A stretch of 64,000 bases of DNA from Acanthacorydalis orientalis (lineage: Eukaryota; Arthropoda; Insecta; Megaloptera; Corydalidae): NCBI GenBank assembly GCA_034766995.1, contig CM068317.1:15950255-16014254 (forward strand), in the 5' to 3' direction. This document shows positions 36,314 through 48,928 of this stretch, piece after piece. A model generated the notes under the pieces. That model was not told the origin of the DNA. It searched no databases and saw only the letters and a list, made by a program, of their open reading frames with translations. Within the stretch, counting starts at the first letter, position 1. Every line of letters starts with the position of its first letter. The position numbers and the translations under genes were made by a program.

Positions 36314-39300
36314 CTAAAAGAAATTCAATACATAATTAAAGTAAATCATAAAAATTGTAATTTTTTCATTCTGTCAAATAATTAATTTTAAATATTATCT
36401 TCTTTTTAATTATATGAAATCAACTAATTTTTCACTTTTTATTTTGCTTTGAAACAGTTTTATTTATTAAATTTCGAAAGTGCACAGAAAACAAACCAGT
36501 AGTGTTACACACGTACTGCCATAGGATATAATTTAAATCCCAAGTTCATTTTCATTCTATTTTCTCTTAACAGCTTTATTACCTGCACTTTTTCAAAATT
36601 TGAAGAAATACATGTATCATACCATTTTTGTAAATATCATAGCTCTATGAGTTTCCCAGTTTTAAGAGTCTTTTATGACAATGCATTGAAATATGGCAAA
36701 TCATCAATAGTGTCACACTGATTAGTTAAAAATTGTATATACTTTTATATGTTTAAATAAAATAGAAAATTTTGAACATTCTTAATACATAATTTTAAAT
36801 ATTTATTATTAGTTCATAAGCATATTAAAATGTTTAATTTTTTATCATTTATTTTTGTGGTTTGAAAATATACTTATTGTATATATTTTTATACAATATA
36901 TGTTACTACTATTTATAATGTTAATTTTTAAAAAATATAAAAAAAAAGATAAAATACAGAAATACAATTATTTATCAATTCTTCTTTTTCAGGCAATGAC
37001 TTCATCTACAAATCAGAACAAAATATCGAATAGTAAGTTGTAAAAATTAATGAGGACAGAAAAACAACCGGTGAATTATATTATATGACTTTATATTTGA
37101 TTTATATATTTTTAATAAAATCATAAATTATATAAATATCAACATTTAAAATTAAAATGATTCAAACATAGATGTGCTAAACTTACTGATGACAAGAAAT
37201 TGAATATATATATATTTTTTAATCTGAATTACAATAAATTTTATATTAAGAATTAACATATTTTACAGATCAATTATCCAACAAACATTTTGTTCTTACT
37301 ATAATGTTTACGTGCTCATTATATCAGTAATTGATAAAATACGTCCATGTACAAAATGGTATACAAACAAATTAATTAGCTTCAGTTAAAAACATTTTTG
37401 AATTGTTTGTTCAAAAACAATACATCATATTAATTCAGAAGCAATAGAACATCACATTAATTCAGAGCAATGTAACATCATTGGAGATTACACCACATTT
37501 GCATTCAGATGTAACTAATAAAAATAAATATAAGTACACCTGCTGGTGTTAGGGATTTTAAAAGGGATCATTCCAAGTGAACCTTCTAGCTAATCACAAT
37601 GTGGATGTAGCAGTAATCATAAATACCTGATTGAATTCCACCAATAAATTCTCCTCTTCAGACTATCAAGTCTACTGTTAGGACTAGTTAACACTTGATA
37701 GAAGAGTTACATTGTTAGTCAAGAATAAAATCAATCATGCCCAATTCCTGAACCAGGTCATAGGTATTGAATATATTATTATACAGCTCAAGGGATAACA
37801 TGACCTACAAATATGTGGTTTCTACATAAGGAAACTGAGTACAGGCATCTTTGAATACTTCTTGGACCCTCTATATATCGAAAGTGGTCGTGGATGACTT
37901 CAATAATGCTCATATAGACTGAAATTGCTCAGGAAACAACAATCCCACTAAACTACATGAAAGTCACACAAATTTATCCTCAAATATGCTCTCACACAGA
38001 CACATTACCCAGACTGGGCCCCATAGTTGATGCCATGTTGGAGTCTGCTAATGAATTATGTCCAGATATAAGCTGACTGACAATTTTTTGCAGGTCATAT
38101 ACATTAGAAATCAAATCTGGAAGGCTTGGCAGACAATATATCAAATGCCATCTGCTAAAAAAATACTTATGGTGGAATATCTGTAAATGGTTTCTGGACA
38201 CAGATGAATTCTGTAGAGACCATGTGATCAAAGTATTAAAAAACAGTAATATTACTTAGTAAATAATCAGATAACTAAAATATGTACAGAATCCTCCCAC
38301 AGCACTAAATACAACTAATGAGCTTGCAGTCATTTTAAGGAGTTGACACAATAGCAAATGCCTTCTGCGATGCACATCAAATTAGTTATCAAACATCGAA
38401 ATTATCCAATGAGCTCAGAAAGTAGCCTACAGTTTCAAAAACCAATAAACAACAGATAAATGTGATAATGAGATAACCTCAAAAACAGAAAAGTTGTAGC
38501 AGCAGCCGGAAACAAAATTATTTATATTAAAAAATTACAATGTGAAGCTATTTCTATATGAAATATTTTTAAAATCATTACCCCATACAATGAAAAATCA
38601 CAAAAGTCTTTCCCATTCTTAAGTCTGGTAAGCAAAAAAAAAAATGATCGGCCCTTTAATTTCCTCTGTGCTTAAAATCCTTTATGTATATAATAACCTA
38701 TCGATAACGATCAATAATCAATTACACTCAAACCTGTTTTTGTGCGGTAGATAGGGACCGCATAAAAGAAAACGCATAAAAAGAAATCGCACAAAACTTC
38801 ACGAGTAGCTATAAAATATAGTTTTCGGAACACAATTAAAAAATATTTTTTTTATGCGGTGAATAGGGACCGCAGAAAAAAAGTCTCACGTTTAAAATAA
38901 CTTAAAACCTTACGAAATAACTAGAAGTTCATCTGTGCAGCAGAGAACTTTATTATCCCATTGCGGTACAGGACAGATATGCGCGCCCTCTTATACCTGA
39001 CTTGAACGGTACCACAATTTACTTAGAAACTAACATTCAAATTACACTGCGTTATTTTGCTAAAATTCAACAAAAATAATAATTTATTGAAATTTTCATT
39101 TACCGCACAAAAAAAAATCGCATAAAAACAATGGCACAAAAAAAAATCGCACAAAAAAACACCGCACAAAAACAGGTTTGAGTGTATTGAACATTTTTGA
39201 TCAGGAAAAAAATTCTAGTTTGTGAAAAAATGAAAAGTAATAAAATTTATAGAACCACAAAAATGTGATATTTATCATTACTATTTTATAAATATAAAAT

Positions 39301-39548
39301 ATTATAAATAAAAATGATTCAAGTTAGTTAAGAGTCCAGGATAATTAAAATAATCTCAAAAAGCAGTTTCCTAATCACATATTAATAAACATTAAACACT
39401 ACTTTTATTTTAGGATTATAATTTTATACGTTTATATATTGTTACAGGATGGTAAACAAATCGATCATCATTGATTCCAAACACATCATTTGTTTTCTGA
39501 CATGTTTTATGTCTTTAATGTTATGTCTCATTTGTAAAATGTGTTTAG

Positions 39549-39612
<64 letters not shown>

Positions 39613-39613
39613 C

Positions 39614-39648
<35 letters not shown>

Positions 39649-42273
39649 CATATATATATATATATATATAAAAAACTAAAGAATTCTTCATATCTATCTT
39701 TAAACTTTTTGGCCATTTGATCAACATATTCTTTATTACAATGTATTACATTTCCATTAACATTCTCTGTTTAGATTATATATATTAGTGTTCTTTACTT
39801 GGGATTTAAAGTGGTTCTTAATGTTATTTTTTTGTTATTTTAAAAAAAATTATATATATATATATATATATAATATACAGTTTACCCATTTTGTATTTTT
39901 GTTAGTTACAATTTATTTAATAGTTTTCTTTTTATTTAAAAAGTTCAGTTATATTTGGATTCAATCAATTATTTATTAGTATATTTTTAACTGTATTAAT
40001 TTCTATTGCAAAATTTGTTTTATTAAGTGACTGATTTAATACTCGATTGATCATACTTTTAAAAAATGCTACTTTATGACTTTTTGGATGATTTGATGAA
40101 TTATTATTACCTCAATGTAATTAATTTTTCTGAATATTGTCATTAATTTTTTGATTCATTAATTTCACTATTAATTCATGGCTATTTTTACATTGAGTGT
40201 TTATTTTTGAATTTTATATTTTCTTTTAATAGTTTTATTACAAATTTAGAAATTTTTTTCATATTGCATCTGTGTATAATTGATTAAGAATTTTATATGA
40301 ATATTATTTTTGGTATTTTTGATAATCCTTTATAGTATGAGTTTTAGAATTCATGTGAATCTATATTTGAAATCCGCAGAAAATAATTTTTCAATTTAAC
40401 GTTAAAATATATACCACATGAGAATAACTTACTGTGTGTGCCCAACCAGCTAGCGGACCATACAAGTTTCTAAAATATTCACCTATTTCATTATATACCT
40501 TTTCTGTCACAGTTTTATTTTTTGATAAATGAGGTAAATAGAGTGATGTTGCTATTTGAAAAATATGAGTATCCACAGGAATTGATTGCAAATGACCTAG
40601 AGACATTAAACATATACAATCAGCTACCTGCAAATATTAAAAAAATAATAAATTGTTTATTTTTACAAACCATTTTATAATATAGAAAACAATGTACATA
40701 CACATGCATACACACATGCCCTCATTCACTCTTATATTAAAAATTTATGAAAGGTGTCATTTAAAAAAAAATAACTGTTAATTTTCTTATAAATTTGAAT
40801 GTTAAGAAATATACTTATTGTATCAAATAAGAATTTTTTTAAAAAATATTTAATTTTAAATAATAGTATAGGTTTTTTCTATAATATACTAATGTTATGT
40901 ATCCAGCCTCACTGCTGTACTTATTTATAAATGTGTCACGGTCTGACTAATGAAATTTCAACTGACCTGTCAATATTTAAGTTATGTATCCGTCTTAATA
41001 AAAGTTCTCACGTTCCTGTCGTGATCCCTGTGTTCACACGCTTAAATAAAATGCAATTTCATCATCGAGAACAATATATAAACGGTAGTTGAGATCTCAT
41101 AAGTCAGTATTCCGAGCGTGAGCGTACATGCTCGGTGCTCATGGAGGGCGGGGGCCCTTCAGGCCTGCGCTGTTATTCGGGTTCATAAATTAAATCAAAT
41201 ATCAAGTTACAATCAAGTACTATCAAGTTACAATCATGTAACTATCAAGTTACAGTCAAGTAACTATCAAGTAAAAGTAAATTAAAAATTATGTAACAAA
41301 TCGAGTAACTATCAAGTTACAGTCAAGTAACAATCAAGTAAAAGTAAATCAAAAATCACGTAACAATCATTAAGTCAGTCAAGTAACAGAACCTGTGTGG
41401 TTATATTCATCATAGAAACAAATATTTGTTGTGTTTTAATTCAAACCTGCAGCATTTATGTTATAAAATATATCAAAATCATAACACTAACATATTTTGG
41501 ATATACATTGCAGTTAATGTTTTAAATATTATCAGCCTTGTTAAAATAACCCCAAATAATAGATTTTTTTTATATGAAAAATTAAAACTAGTCTACAATT
41601 TAGGAAAGGAAAGAACGGACAATTTAAACATTATGATAATTTTCAATCTATTGAAACATAGCATAAGAATGTATACTTAAAAAGATATCAAAAAATAACA
41701 CAATAATTAATACTTATAATTAATACAATATAATCAGTTATTTATTCAACAGAATCTACCTAAAAAATGTTTTCTTCATTCTTAGTAACTGCATTATTAA
41801 AATATTTATTTTTAATAATAAAATCATGTAAAATAATTTAAAAAAAAAGTTTAAATACTGATATTATTCTTTATAATTTTAAATTTTATTTCAATCACAC
41901 ATCATGGATACTTCATTTGTTCACACTCAAACTAATGACAAAGAAAAAAATTTTTATTTACTTTTGCTCCAATTCCTGTAAGTTTACATAACTCCACTTT
42001 TGCATCTTTATAATTCATATTTTTTAATTTTTCAAACCAGGACAAACCTCCAAACTCGACAATCTGTTTAGCCGATTGATTAATATAACGAGCACGATAC
42101 CCAAATCCTGCTTTCCGAAGTGTAGATTCAACATCTGATTTTGCTAAACTTTCTACTGTAGGAAATGAATGTAAAACTTGAGAATCTACTTTACATATTT
42201 CAGTACCATATAATTCACACAATTTCTCAACCATTTTGGAAATTCTACAAAAATAAAAATACATTCAAATGTG

Positions 42274-42345
<72 letters not shown>

Positions 42346-44800
42346 ATATATATGTATGTATATATATATGTATGTATATAAACATACACATACACACGTA
42401 TTTATTTTGTACTTAATTATAAAAATAAAATTATTTTACCTTGATATATGATTATTTTGTGAACAAATGAAAGAAAATAAATTTTCAACAGGATCTTGTG
42501 CTAATATCCTAATTCCATAAAACTTTTCAGCAGCTTTTTTAAAATACGGATCCACATCACTCCAATGAATATAATGCTTTGTTATATCAATATCTAATTG
42601 GAAATATTTTTTTAATAAATGTTCATAATTATATCCTTTTTCTCCATCTGTGCAATCAAATTTATCAATTACCCTATTTTTTTCTACTTTACTCATCTTT
42701 GATCGCTTTATAGATGGTTCAAAATCTGTTAACAGAATATGAACTAATTAAATTCATGATTAGGGGTCCATTTTTTAATTATATCCTAATAATTATATAC
42801 CACTTAAATTATTAATCAAAAATTAATTAAATCCTTCTATATTTTAAACCATATTCAAAATAAAAAAAAAACTTTTGGAACATACACATTATTTTAAATA
42901 ATTTTATAGAATGAACTATTTAAAATAAAACAAATATTTAATTACATATAATATAAAATATTATATACTTGTAGAAGAATACATTCTTATTCAAAGTTGA
43001 CTTGCAGCATAAACTATTATAATAAAAATGATAGCAGGGGTTGTCACAAAGCTGATGTATACAAATATATAATCTACAATTTTCATATTTCCAATTGGTT
43101 GTTGTGAGTATACAGTGTACTTGTAAAGAATCAACATAGCGAACAACAAGAATAAATCCAAGTAGATACTTAAACAACAAATATATATTAATAATTATAA
43201 ATATAATTGCTTTAAAATGAAGAAGAGATTGATGAACTTATCAGCGGCCTTATTATTACAACATAAATATGTTGATAATTTTATAACAAAAAATTGAATA
43301 ATTAAATTTCATATTGTACAATATACAAATTGTGTGCATAACTTTCATTGGAACATGACCACATAAAATGCTGTGTTCATCTAACATGACAATAGAATCG
43401 AAATTAAAAAACTAGACAAATATATAAAAGAAAATACCATATACTATACTATAGTACTCACAAAAATTATAGATCATTTGCATGTATATTGACTTCGTAA
43501 ATACCCTTGTGAATATTTAAATTATAGTACATCGATATATATATACATATATGTCAGTTCATAAATTTGTGGATATTGATGTTATATACATAATTCACCA
43601 TGACTCATTTCATAGAACACTTGTAAACAAAATGTATTGTTTTAATATGTACACTCGTGGTCAGTTTATTATTGATTTTTGTAAACATCGGACGTATATA
43701 ACAGCCCCTAAAAAATGAATATCGGTACACAATACAAACGACATGTTCTATAATTTTTATTTTTAAATGGTGAAAGTGCAAGTTCTGCAACAGAAAAAAT
43801 TAAGTGTTCATAATGAGAATGGTGTCAGTGTCAGGACGGCCAAGAATTGGTTTCAAAGATTTAGGGATAGATAAAGTAGTGTTAATGATGAGCCTTGGCC
43901 AGTTAAGCATTCTGTTAAGTTTGACAATGATTCTCTAAAGAGCCTTGTGGATTCAGAGCTAAAACGGACAGTAGATCAGATTGCAGAAAAATTTAATTCA
44001 TCCCATGGAACAGTATTTCGTCGCCTAAAGGAGATAAGGGTGTCCAAGCTTGGAAAGTGAGTACCACGAGCTATCGGAAGCCAATTACCAGCAGTGAATA
44101 AACATCTGTACTTTTTTAACTGATTTTGAATATAACCCGTTTCTTGACCGCATTGTGACAGGTTATGAAAAATGGATACTGCATCATAATGTTGTAAGAA
44201 AAAGACAGTGGATAGATAAGAATAAGAAGCCCTTACCAACAGCAAAGGAGGAATTGCATGTAAAAAAGATACTTTTGTCTGTTTAGTGGCATATATACAG
44301 TGTCATCCATTTTGAACTATTAGAACCAAATCAAACGATTAATTCCGATGTCTATTGTCAACAGCTTTCATGTTTAAAGTCAGCATTGATTAAAAAACGC
44401 CCACAATTAGTGAATATCAAAAATGTTTTGTTCCACCATGATAATGCTAGACCACACATGGAACAAACAATACCACAAAAAAATTAGAGACTTTAATTAT
44501 GAGTTCCTGCCTCATCTCCTTCGCCAGATATTGCCCCCAGTGATTATCATTTAATTTTGGCTCTTCGGGATTTTTATCAGGCAAAAAATTAAACAATAAA
44601 GATGAAGTCAAAAAAAAATTTTGAGGTTTTTTGCATCAAAACCAGATCCCTTTACATAAATGGAATTAAAAAATTACCTGTAAGATGTCAACAAGTTGTT
44701 GATAATGAAGGAAAATATATCATTGATTAAAATAATAAAATGTGTTTTATTTGCATTATTTAAAAATTTCTCAAGAATATGCACAAATTTATGGACTGAC

Positions 44801-44856
<56 letters not shown>

Positions 44857-46254
44857 TAGATAGATAGATAGATATATATATATATATATATATATATTTG
44901 ATTTTGTTTACCGTTACTCACATAGTTCAATACTACAAATAAGTAAAGAATGTTACATATAAAGAAAAATCTTTTGTATAAAGAAATTAAAAAAATATAT
45001 TTAGACTGCTATTTCTCTATATACTTTTTTAACATTTTAATTTCTTTTCATAAATTTAATTATAAATTTTTTTCCCGTTTCTTTGTTAAAGGTTTTTTTA
45101 TATTCCTGTTTTAGTCAATTTTCAGTTATACATTTATATGATACTTATTAACTTATGAAAAAATGTACACAGTTTATTAGATATAAGCTTATGTCAAATC
45201 CAGGAATAATTGTACAATTAATTAACTGTTAGTTTTACATGAATTACCATTTTCAATAAATGTATTTAAAGATCCTAAGACTTTATATAATAAGTTACTT
45301 TCATCTTGCGATAAACACCAAACATGATTATAAAATATTCCAATCCATTCTTCATTTAAATTATTTGAAGTATTTCTTTTCCTCCATCTAAAATTACATT
45401 AATAAAAAATACATCATCAAATTTCATATAATTAAATTAATGAATTAATATTTTATAATTACTGATTAATAATAACTATCACATGTATTTACATTATTTA
45501 TCCTCTCATCTTGTAAAAAACAAAACTAATATACATGGGCGGTTTGAAGAGTAACTTGGTTTGATATTAGAGACAAAAACTTCAGTTTCAAAGTCTATTT
45601 TTCAACATAATTCCTTCGAAGCTAAATGCACTTACCCCAATGTTTCTCCAGCTTTACGATTCCCTCCCGGAAATGGGTTTCTTTGAGATCTTCATAATAG
45701 CCGTTTGTGGCCTCTACCGCTTCTTTATTCGACCCAAACTACTTTTCAGCCAGGAAAATTTTGAGTTTCGGGAATAGACGGAAGTCGTAGGAAGAACGGT
45801 TTCATAAGAAGAACAAAATTCACCTAATATAGTACATACCCTCTCATAAATTTCCTTTGATGGGGTTTCCTTTCAAAAAAAAAGAATTCAATCACGTCTC
45901 AAATTCCACTTTAATCCATTTTGCACTTTTGTACGAAACTTTTGTGTTGAAATAATTGTTAAATGAAAAATTAATGGCGGAATGACTTGAAACTCACACG
46001 CGTTACTAAAAGGTATGAAACTATATGAAAATACATACAGCTGTTCTCTTCTCCCTCAGTACATACACGAATCAAGTTACTCTTCAAATCACTCTTGTAT
46101 GTTACAAAACAATATACATATATGTTACAAAATATAATATATAAGTTGAAAAAAAGTATCATAAAAAAATAACTATTATAGCAAAACAAAATTAATAATT
46201 AATGTACATTACATTTTAATGAATACTATACTAATCTTAAATACATTTTTATTT

Positions 46255-46285
<31 letters not shown>

Positions 46286-47505
46286 GAGGTCAGACAATTA
46301 AGTAATGCGACAAAATTCAAAAATCGAGTATATTTAAAAATTAAGGTACATCGCTGCGATCCCCTTCAAAGTAGTCCCCTCCCGCATCTATACACTTATT
46401 CCAGCGAGTTTTCCAGTTTTCGTAACATTTCTGGAACACTTCTTGTGGGACCTCTCCGAGTACCCTCGTCACAGATTCTTGGATATCTTCAACGGAGTCA
46501 AAATGTCGACCTTTGACGAATTTTTTCATAGGGGGGAATAGGAAAAAGTCGCAGTGTGACATGTCCGGTGAATAGGGCGGTTGTGGTAACGTTGCGATGC
46601 CTTTAGACGCCAAAAACTGAGAGACACTGAACGCACTGTGACAGGGAGCATTGTCGTGATGCAGAACCCAAGTCTTCGCGATCTCTGGACGCACTCTGAG
46701 CACCCTTTTTCGTAATTTTTCGAGCACATTGCGGTAGAATACTTGATTTACGATTTGTCCAGGTGGTACGAACTCTTTGTGAACCACCCCTTTGCTGTCG
46801 AAGAAGCAAATCAACATGGTTTTCACTTTGGACTTGCTCATTCTCGCCTTCTTTGGCTTTGGTGCTCCAGGGGACAGCCACTGTTGGCTTTGTCGTTTAG
46901 TTTCGGGGTCATATTGAAAGAACCAACTTTCATCACCAGTAATAACTCGATCGAGAAGAGTAGGATCACTTTCAACCTGCTCGAGACAATCTTGAGCGAT
47001 GTTCATTCGGTGGGCTTCGTGACATGCACTACTCGCACGTTGTTAAAAAACACTAAACAGCTGGCGAAGAAATGATCGTACGAGGGTGGTCAAGGTCTCA
47101 ATCGAGAGAGTAGGGATCTGCTATTACGGTGGCGGAGTTACAGGTTCGCAGTGTTACCACAGGCCGAGAAAAAAAATCGGTCGCATTACTTAATTGTCTG
47201 ACCTCGTATATATATATATATATATATAATATTATTATAATTAGAAAATATTTCTTTTAATATGGCCTTTAAACAATATACTAAAATAAACAAACTATAA
47301 ATTCAAATTTTATTAACTATAACTCAGAATTTTAAAAGCACTTGTATAGATTATTAATATTGTTTATACTCAAAAAAATTAAACACAACCTAAAAATGAA
47401 TAGGTATAATTAAGATATTTACCTAAATGATTGCCCTCCGTTCAAAGTTCCAATTAATTGAAGTTCATTCTTTACACATGGTATTTTTTTCCACAAAAAA
47501 TCCAT
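36218..47505 (-). CDS. Ogg1: 8-oxoguanine DNA glycosylase/AP lyase (6 exons)
   Basis: This gene encodes the base-excision repair enzyme that removes 8-oxoguanine opposite C in nuclear (and possibly mitochondrial) DNA. Minus-strand exons: 47505-47423, 45387-45248, 42725-42440, 42244-41962, 40627-40433, 36313-36218. All borders are GT/AG and phases close, giving 360 residues (human 345). The N-terminal OGG domain shows [11 protein letters not shown] and VWCLSQDE. The core shows [17 protein letters not shown] (the NNN-type base-pocket loop). The HhH motif [14 protein letters not shown] carries the catalytic Lys264, with Asp283 in PVDTHIF, spaced 19 residues as in human K249/D268. The C-terminus is basic ([12 protein letters not shown]), consistent with a nuclear signal. 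Introns 1, 2 and 5 hold transposons. It is divergent from TFIIE beta. Confidence 0.95.
37590..38260 (+). pseudogene. Non-LTR retrotransposon endonuclease remnant
   Basis: Across several frames the plus strand reads words of an AP-type endonuclease: INTWLNSTNKF-like at 37615, [16 protein letters not shown] at about 37700, and a [11 protein letters not shown] word at 37890 matching GDFNAHH. No reverse transcriptase block could be confirmed. It lies inside Ogg1 intron 5. Confidence 0.5.
38725..39184. mobile_element. pogo-like MITE
   Basis: The ends CACTCAAACCTGTTTTTGTG and their inverse are flanked by TA at 38723 and 39185. The inverted repeats are at least 24 bp. Subterminal words GTGCGGT..GGGACCGC and CGCACAAAA are repeated inside. 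There is no transposase. An LTR-like segment lies within it. Confidence 0.85.
39007..39072 (-). repeat. Copia LTR fragment nested in the MITE
   Basis: The reverse complement matches the first 66 bp of the Copia LTR at 3238 with only a few changes (TGTTGAATTTTAG through GGTACCG). Past that point it diverges but keeps a TATAAGAGG and an AATAAAGT word, so it may be a related LTR and not a fragment of the same one. Confidence 0.85.
39552..39671. repeat. TA microsatellite
   Basis: A long TA run with CATA interruptions in Ogg1 intron 5. Confidence 0.97.
40433..40627 (-). CDS. Ogg1: Ogg1 exon 5: catalytic Asp
   Basis: It reads [19 protein letters not shown], then THIFQIA, and ends [12 protein letters not shown] at a perfect GTAAGT donor. 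The preceding exon ends exactly on the catalytic Lys codon. Confidence 0.94.
41185..41390. repeat. 11-bp minisatellite (ATCAAGTTACA type)
   Basis: Variants of an 11-base unit (caagttacaat, caagtaactat, caagttacagt) repeat many times. They are preceded by a GC-rich, LTR-like stretch (about 40900-41180) with a TATATAAAC promoter word. The whole may be a solo LTR, but no clean ends were found. Confidence 0.7.
42278..42352. repeat. TA microsatellite between Ogg1 exons 3 and 4
   Basis: A nearly pure TA run filling most of the short intron 3. Confidence 0.97.
42440..42725 (-). CDS. Ogg1: Ogg1 exon 3
   Basis: It has [20 protein letters not shown] and [20 protein letters not shown], the segment joining the N-terminal and HhH domains and starting the base-recognition loop. 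Before this lies an acidic/basic linker ([15 protein letters not shown]) not usual in vertebrate OGG1. Confidence 0.93.
43552..44804 (+). mobile_element. Full-length but decayed mariner in Ogg1 intron 2
   Basis: The 1253-bp element has inverted ends (TGTCAGTTCATAAATTTGTG against a TCAGGTCAGTCCATAAATTT inverse) next to TA. The plus strand reads through broken frames: HTH words ([19 protein letters not shown]), [13 protein letters not shown] first Asp, [12 protein letters not shown] second Asp, and [11 protein letters not shown] third Asp. Stops and frameshifts are scattered throughout, so it is old. Confidence 0.88.
44803..44897. repeat. TA/GATA microsatellite
   Basis: TA repeats with a central block of about five GATA units directly abut the mariner end. 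Confidence 0.96.
45534..46097 (-). mobile_element. Mariner-like deletion derivative in Ogg1 intron 1
   Basis: The ends are TA|CATGGGCGGTTTGAAGAGTA and an inverse TA|CAAGAGTGATTTGAAGAGTA. Only the transposase C-terminus is left on the minus strand ([18 protein letters not shown], then [18 protein letters not shown]). It is a separate lineage from the other mariners here. Confidence 0.85.
46285..47206 (-). mobile_element. Short mariner, copy 2 (922 bp)
   Basis: Same ends as copy 1, inserted into a TA microsatellite that continues on both sides (46258-46284 and 47207-47227). It lies in Ogg1 intron 1, 216 bp from exon 1, in the same orientation as Ogg1. Confidence 0.97.
46341..47006 (-). pseudogene. 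Mariner transposase, N-terminally deleted (copy 2)
   Basis: This is the longest intact reading of the three, 221 residues, opening at [10 protein letters not shown] and ending [12 protein letters not shown]. It keeps all three catalytic Asp ([20 protein letters not shown]) and the natural C-terminus, but no HTH domain. The junction before MNIAQ (EAHR) differs from copies 1 and 3. Confidence 0.9.
47423..47505 (-). CDS. Ogg1: Ogg1 exon 1
   Basis: ATG at 47505-47503, then [16 protein letters not shown] and GGQSF. No mitochondrial presequence precedes the first strand of the OGG_N fold. The donor is GTAAAT. Confidence 0.88.
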
Positions 47506-47635
47506 AATAATTATAAATAAAAATGTTTTCCTTAACTTATTTTTTATTATATTATTGCCGCCAAAATAAATACATTTGAGATATACTTGGATCAAAGATG
47601 AAGTTTAACTTCTAAGAAGTTTAATTTCTAAAGAA

Positions 47636-47990
47636 AGACCATAGATTTCATAGATAAATGACTCTCATAGATTTAACAGTATTTGAAACATAGATAGACT
47701 GCAAGTAAACAGGACAAAAACAGATGACACTGTTCGCATGATATTTGTGCGAGAGATTAAATAATTAAATACTGTACAGTAAATACTGTACTTAAATTTT
47801 GAATATAGCGCTGGTCTATATTTTCATTCAAAAATTTTTAATTTTAACATAATGTTATAATTCTAAAGTAATGAATTCTATTTAAAATACGAAATTCATT
47901 ACTTTAAAAATATTTATATTGTATAAAAAATTAAACATTTTTGAATGAATGACATTTTAAATTATTTAAATTTTCTATACTTGTCAGTAC
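47636..47990 (-). mobile_element. P-element-like family, copy 1 (3' end only)
   Basis: It starts AGACCATAGAT, shares GATATTTGTGCG and TAGCGCT words with copy 2, and has the same AT-rich imperfect palindrome (arms with AAATTTTTAATTTTAACA and TTAAACATTTTTGAATG, near 47825-47960). It lies 131 bp upstream of the Ogg1 start codon. Confidence 0.7.
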
Positions 47991-48764
47991 CTATGTCTCT
48001 TTTATTATATATTGTTGTTAACTCTAAATAATCTATCAGAAAAGTGTTTAATCCCTCCTTGATTTAATCTTATTATAAACAAGAATATAACTTATAGTAA
48101 AAAAGGAGGTTGTTCATCAAAATATTTACTCCAGAAACGAAATGTAATATTCAGTACTTAATTTATACAGCAGCAGTAGACAATGCACACAGGTTAATAA
48201 CATACTACACAAAAACATGCAAATTACTGCTTCCAATGAAACAGAATATGCTTAGAAAAATCTGGATTAAAAGTGAATTCCAAAGTAAAAAAAACATTGT
48301 TAACTAAGGTGTCCAAATGAAAATAATTAAATTTCACAAAAAATATAAACATCGGAATGTAGCCTACTGGAAACAAGTTGTATACTATACAAACTATTAG
48401 TTCTTAAAAATTCTTGGAGTCAAAAATGTGTTTACATATCATAAGAGATGAAATATCATTTGAAAAGAAAAATAGTTACCTAATACACATACAAACTGAA
48501 TTTTTTTTAAGAAATAAAAGCTTTTGTAATGCCCCACCAAACAAGCATATTTATATATTTTTCCTATATTAATTTAAAATTATATTTTTCTAATTTTCAC
48601 ACTTCTATAAAATTCTTTGAATCACTATATGTGCTATACCATATTAGTAACAAAGTGTATCACAAAAATTTATACATTTTGTTTATTTTTATGTTATGTG
48701 TAAAGTATTATGATTACTTCTAATTTTTTAAAATAAAACAAATTGTAAATGTTTGTCTAAAAGT

Positions 48765-48805
<41 letters not shown>

Positions 48806-48928
48806 CTTTTCATTTTATTATATCTTAAAATATTTAATACGTATTATGAGATACAAATTTCGTATTTTCATTGGAAAAACGTACTTATTTGAGAATGTTT
48901 TATAACCTTAAAAGCAAAGCATAACGCA

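Noticed and set aside
39449..39727. Open frames of repeated Ile-Tyr on both strands
   Set aside because: They are translations of a TA microsatellite. The same holds at 16037-16267, 42165-42451 and 51915-52142.
40900..41180. Solo LTR with GC-rich body
   Set aside because: A promoter-like word is present, but no TG/CA ends with matching target duplication were found, so it is mentioned only with the minisatellite.
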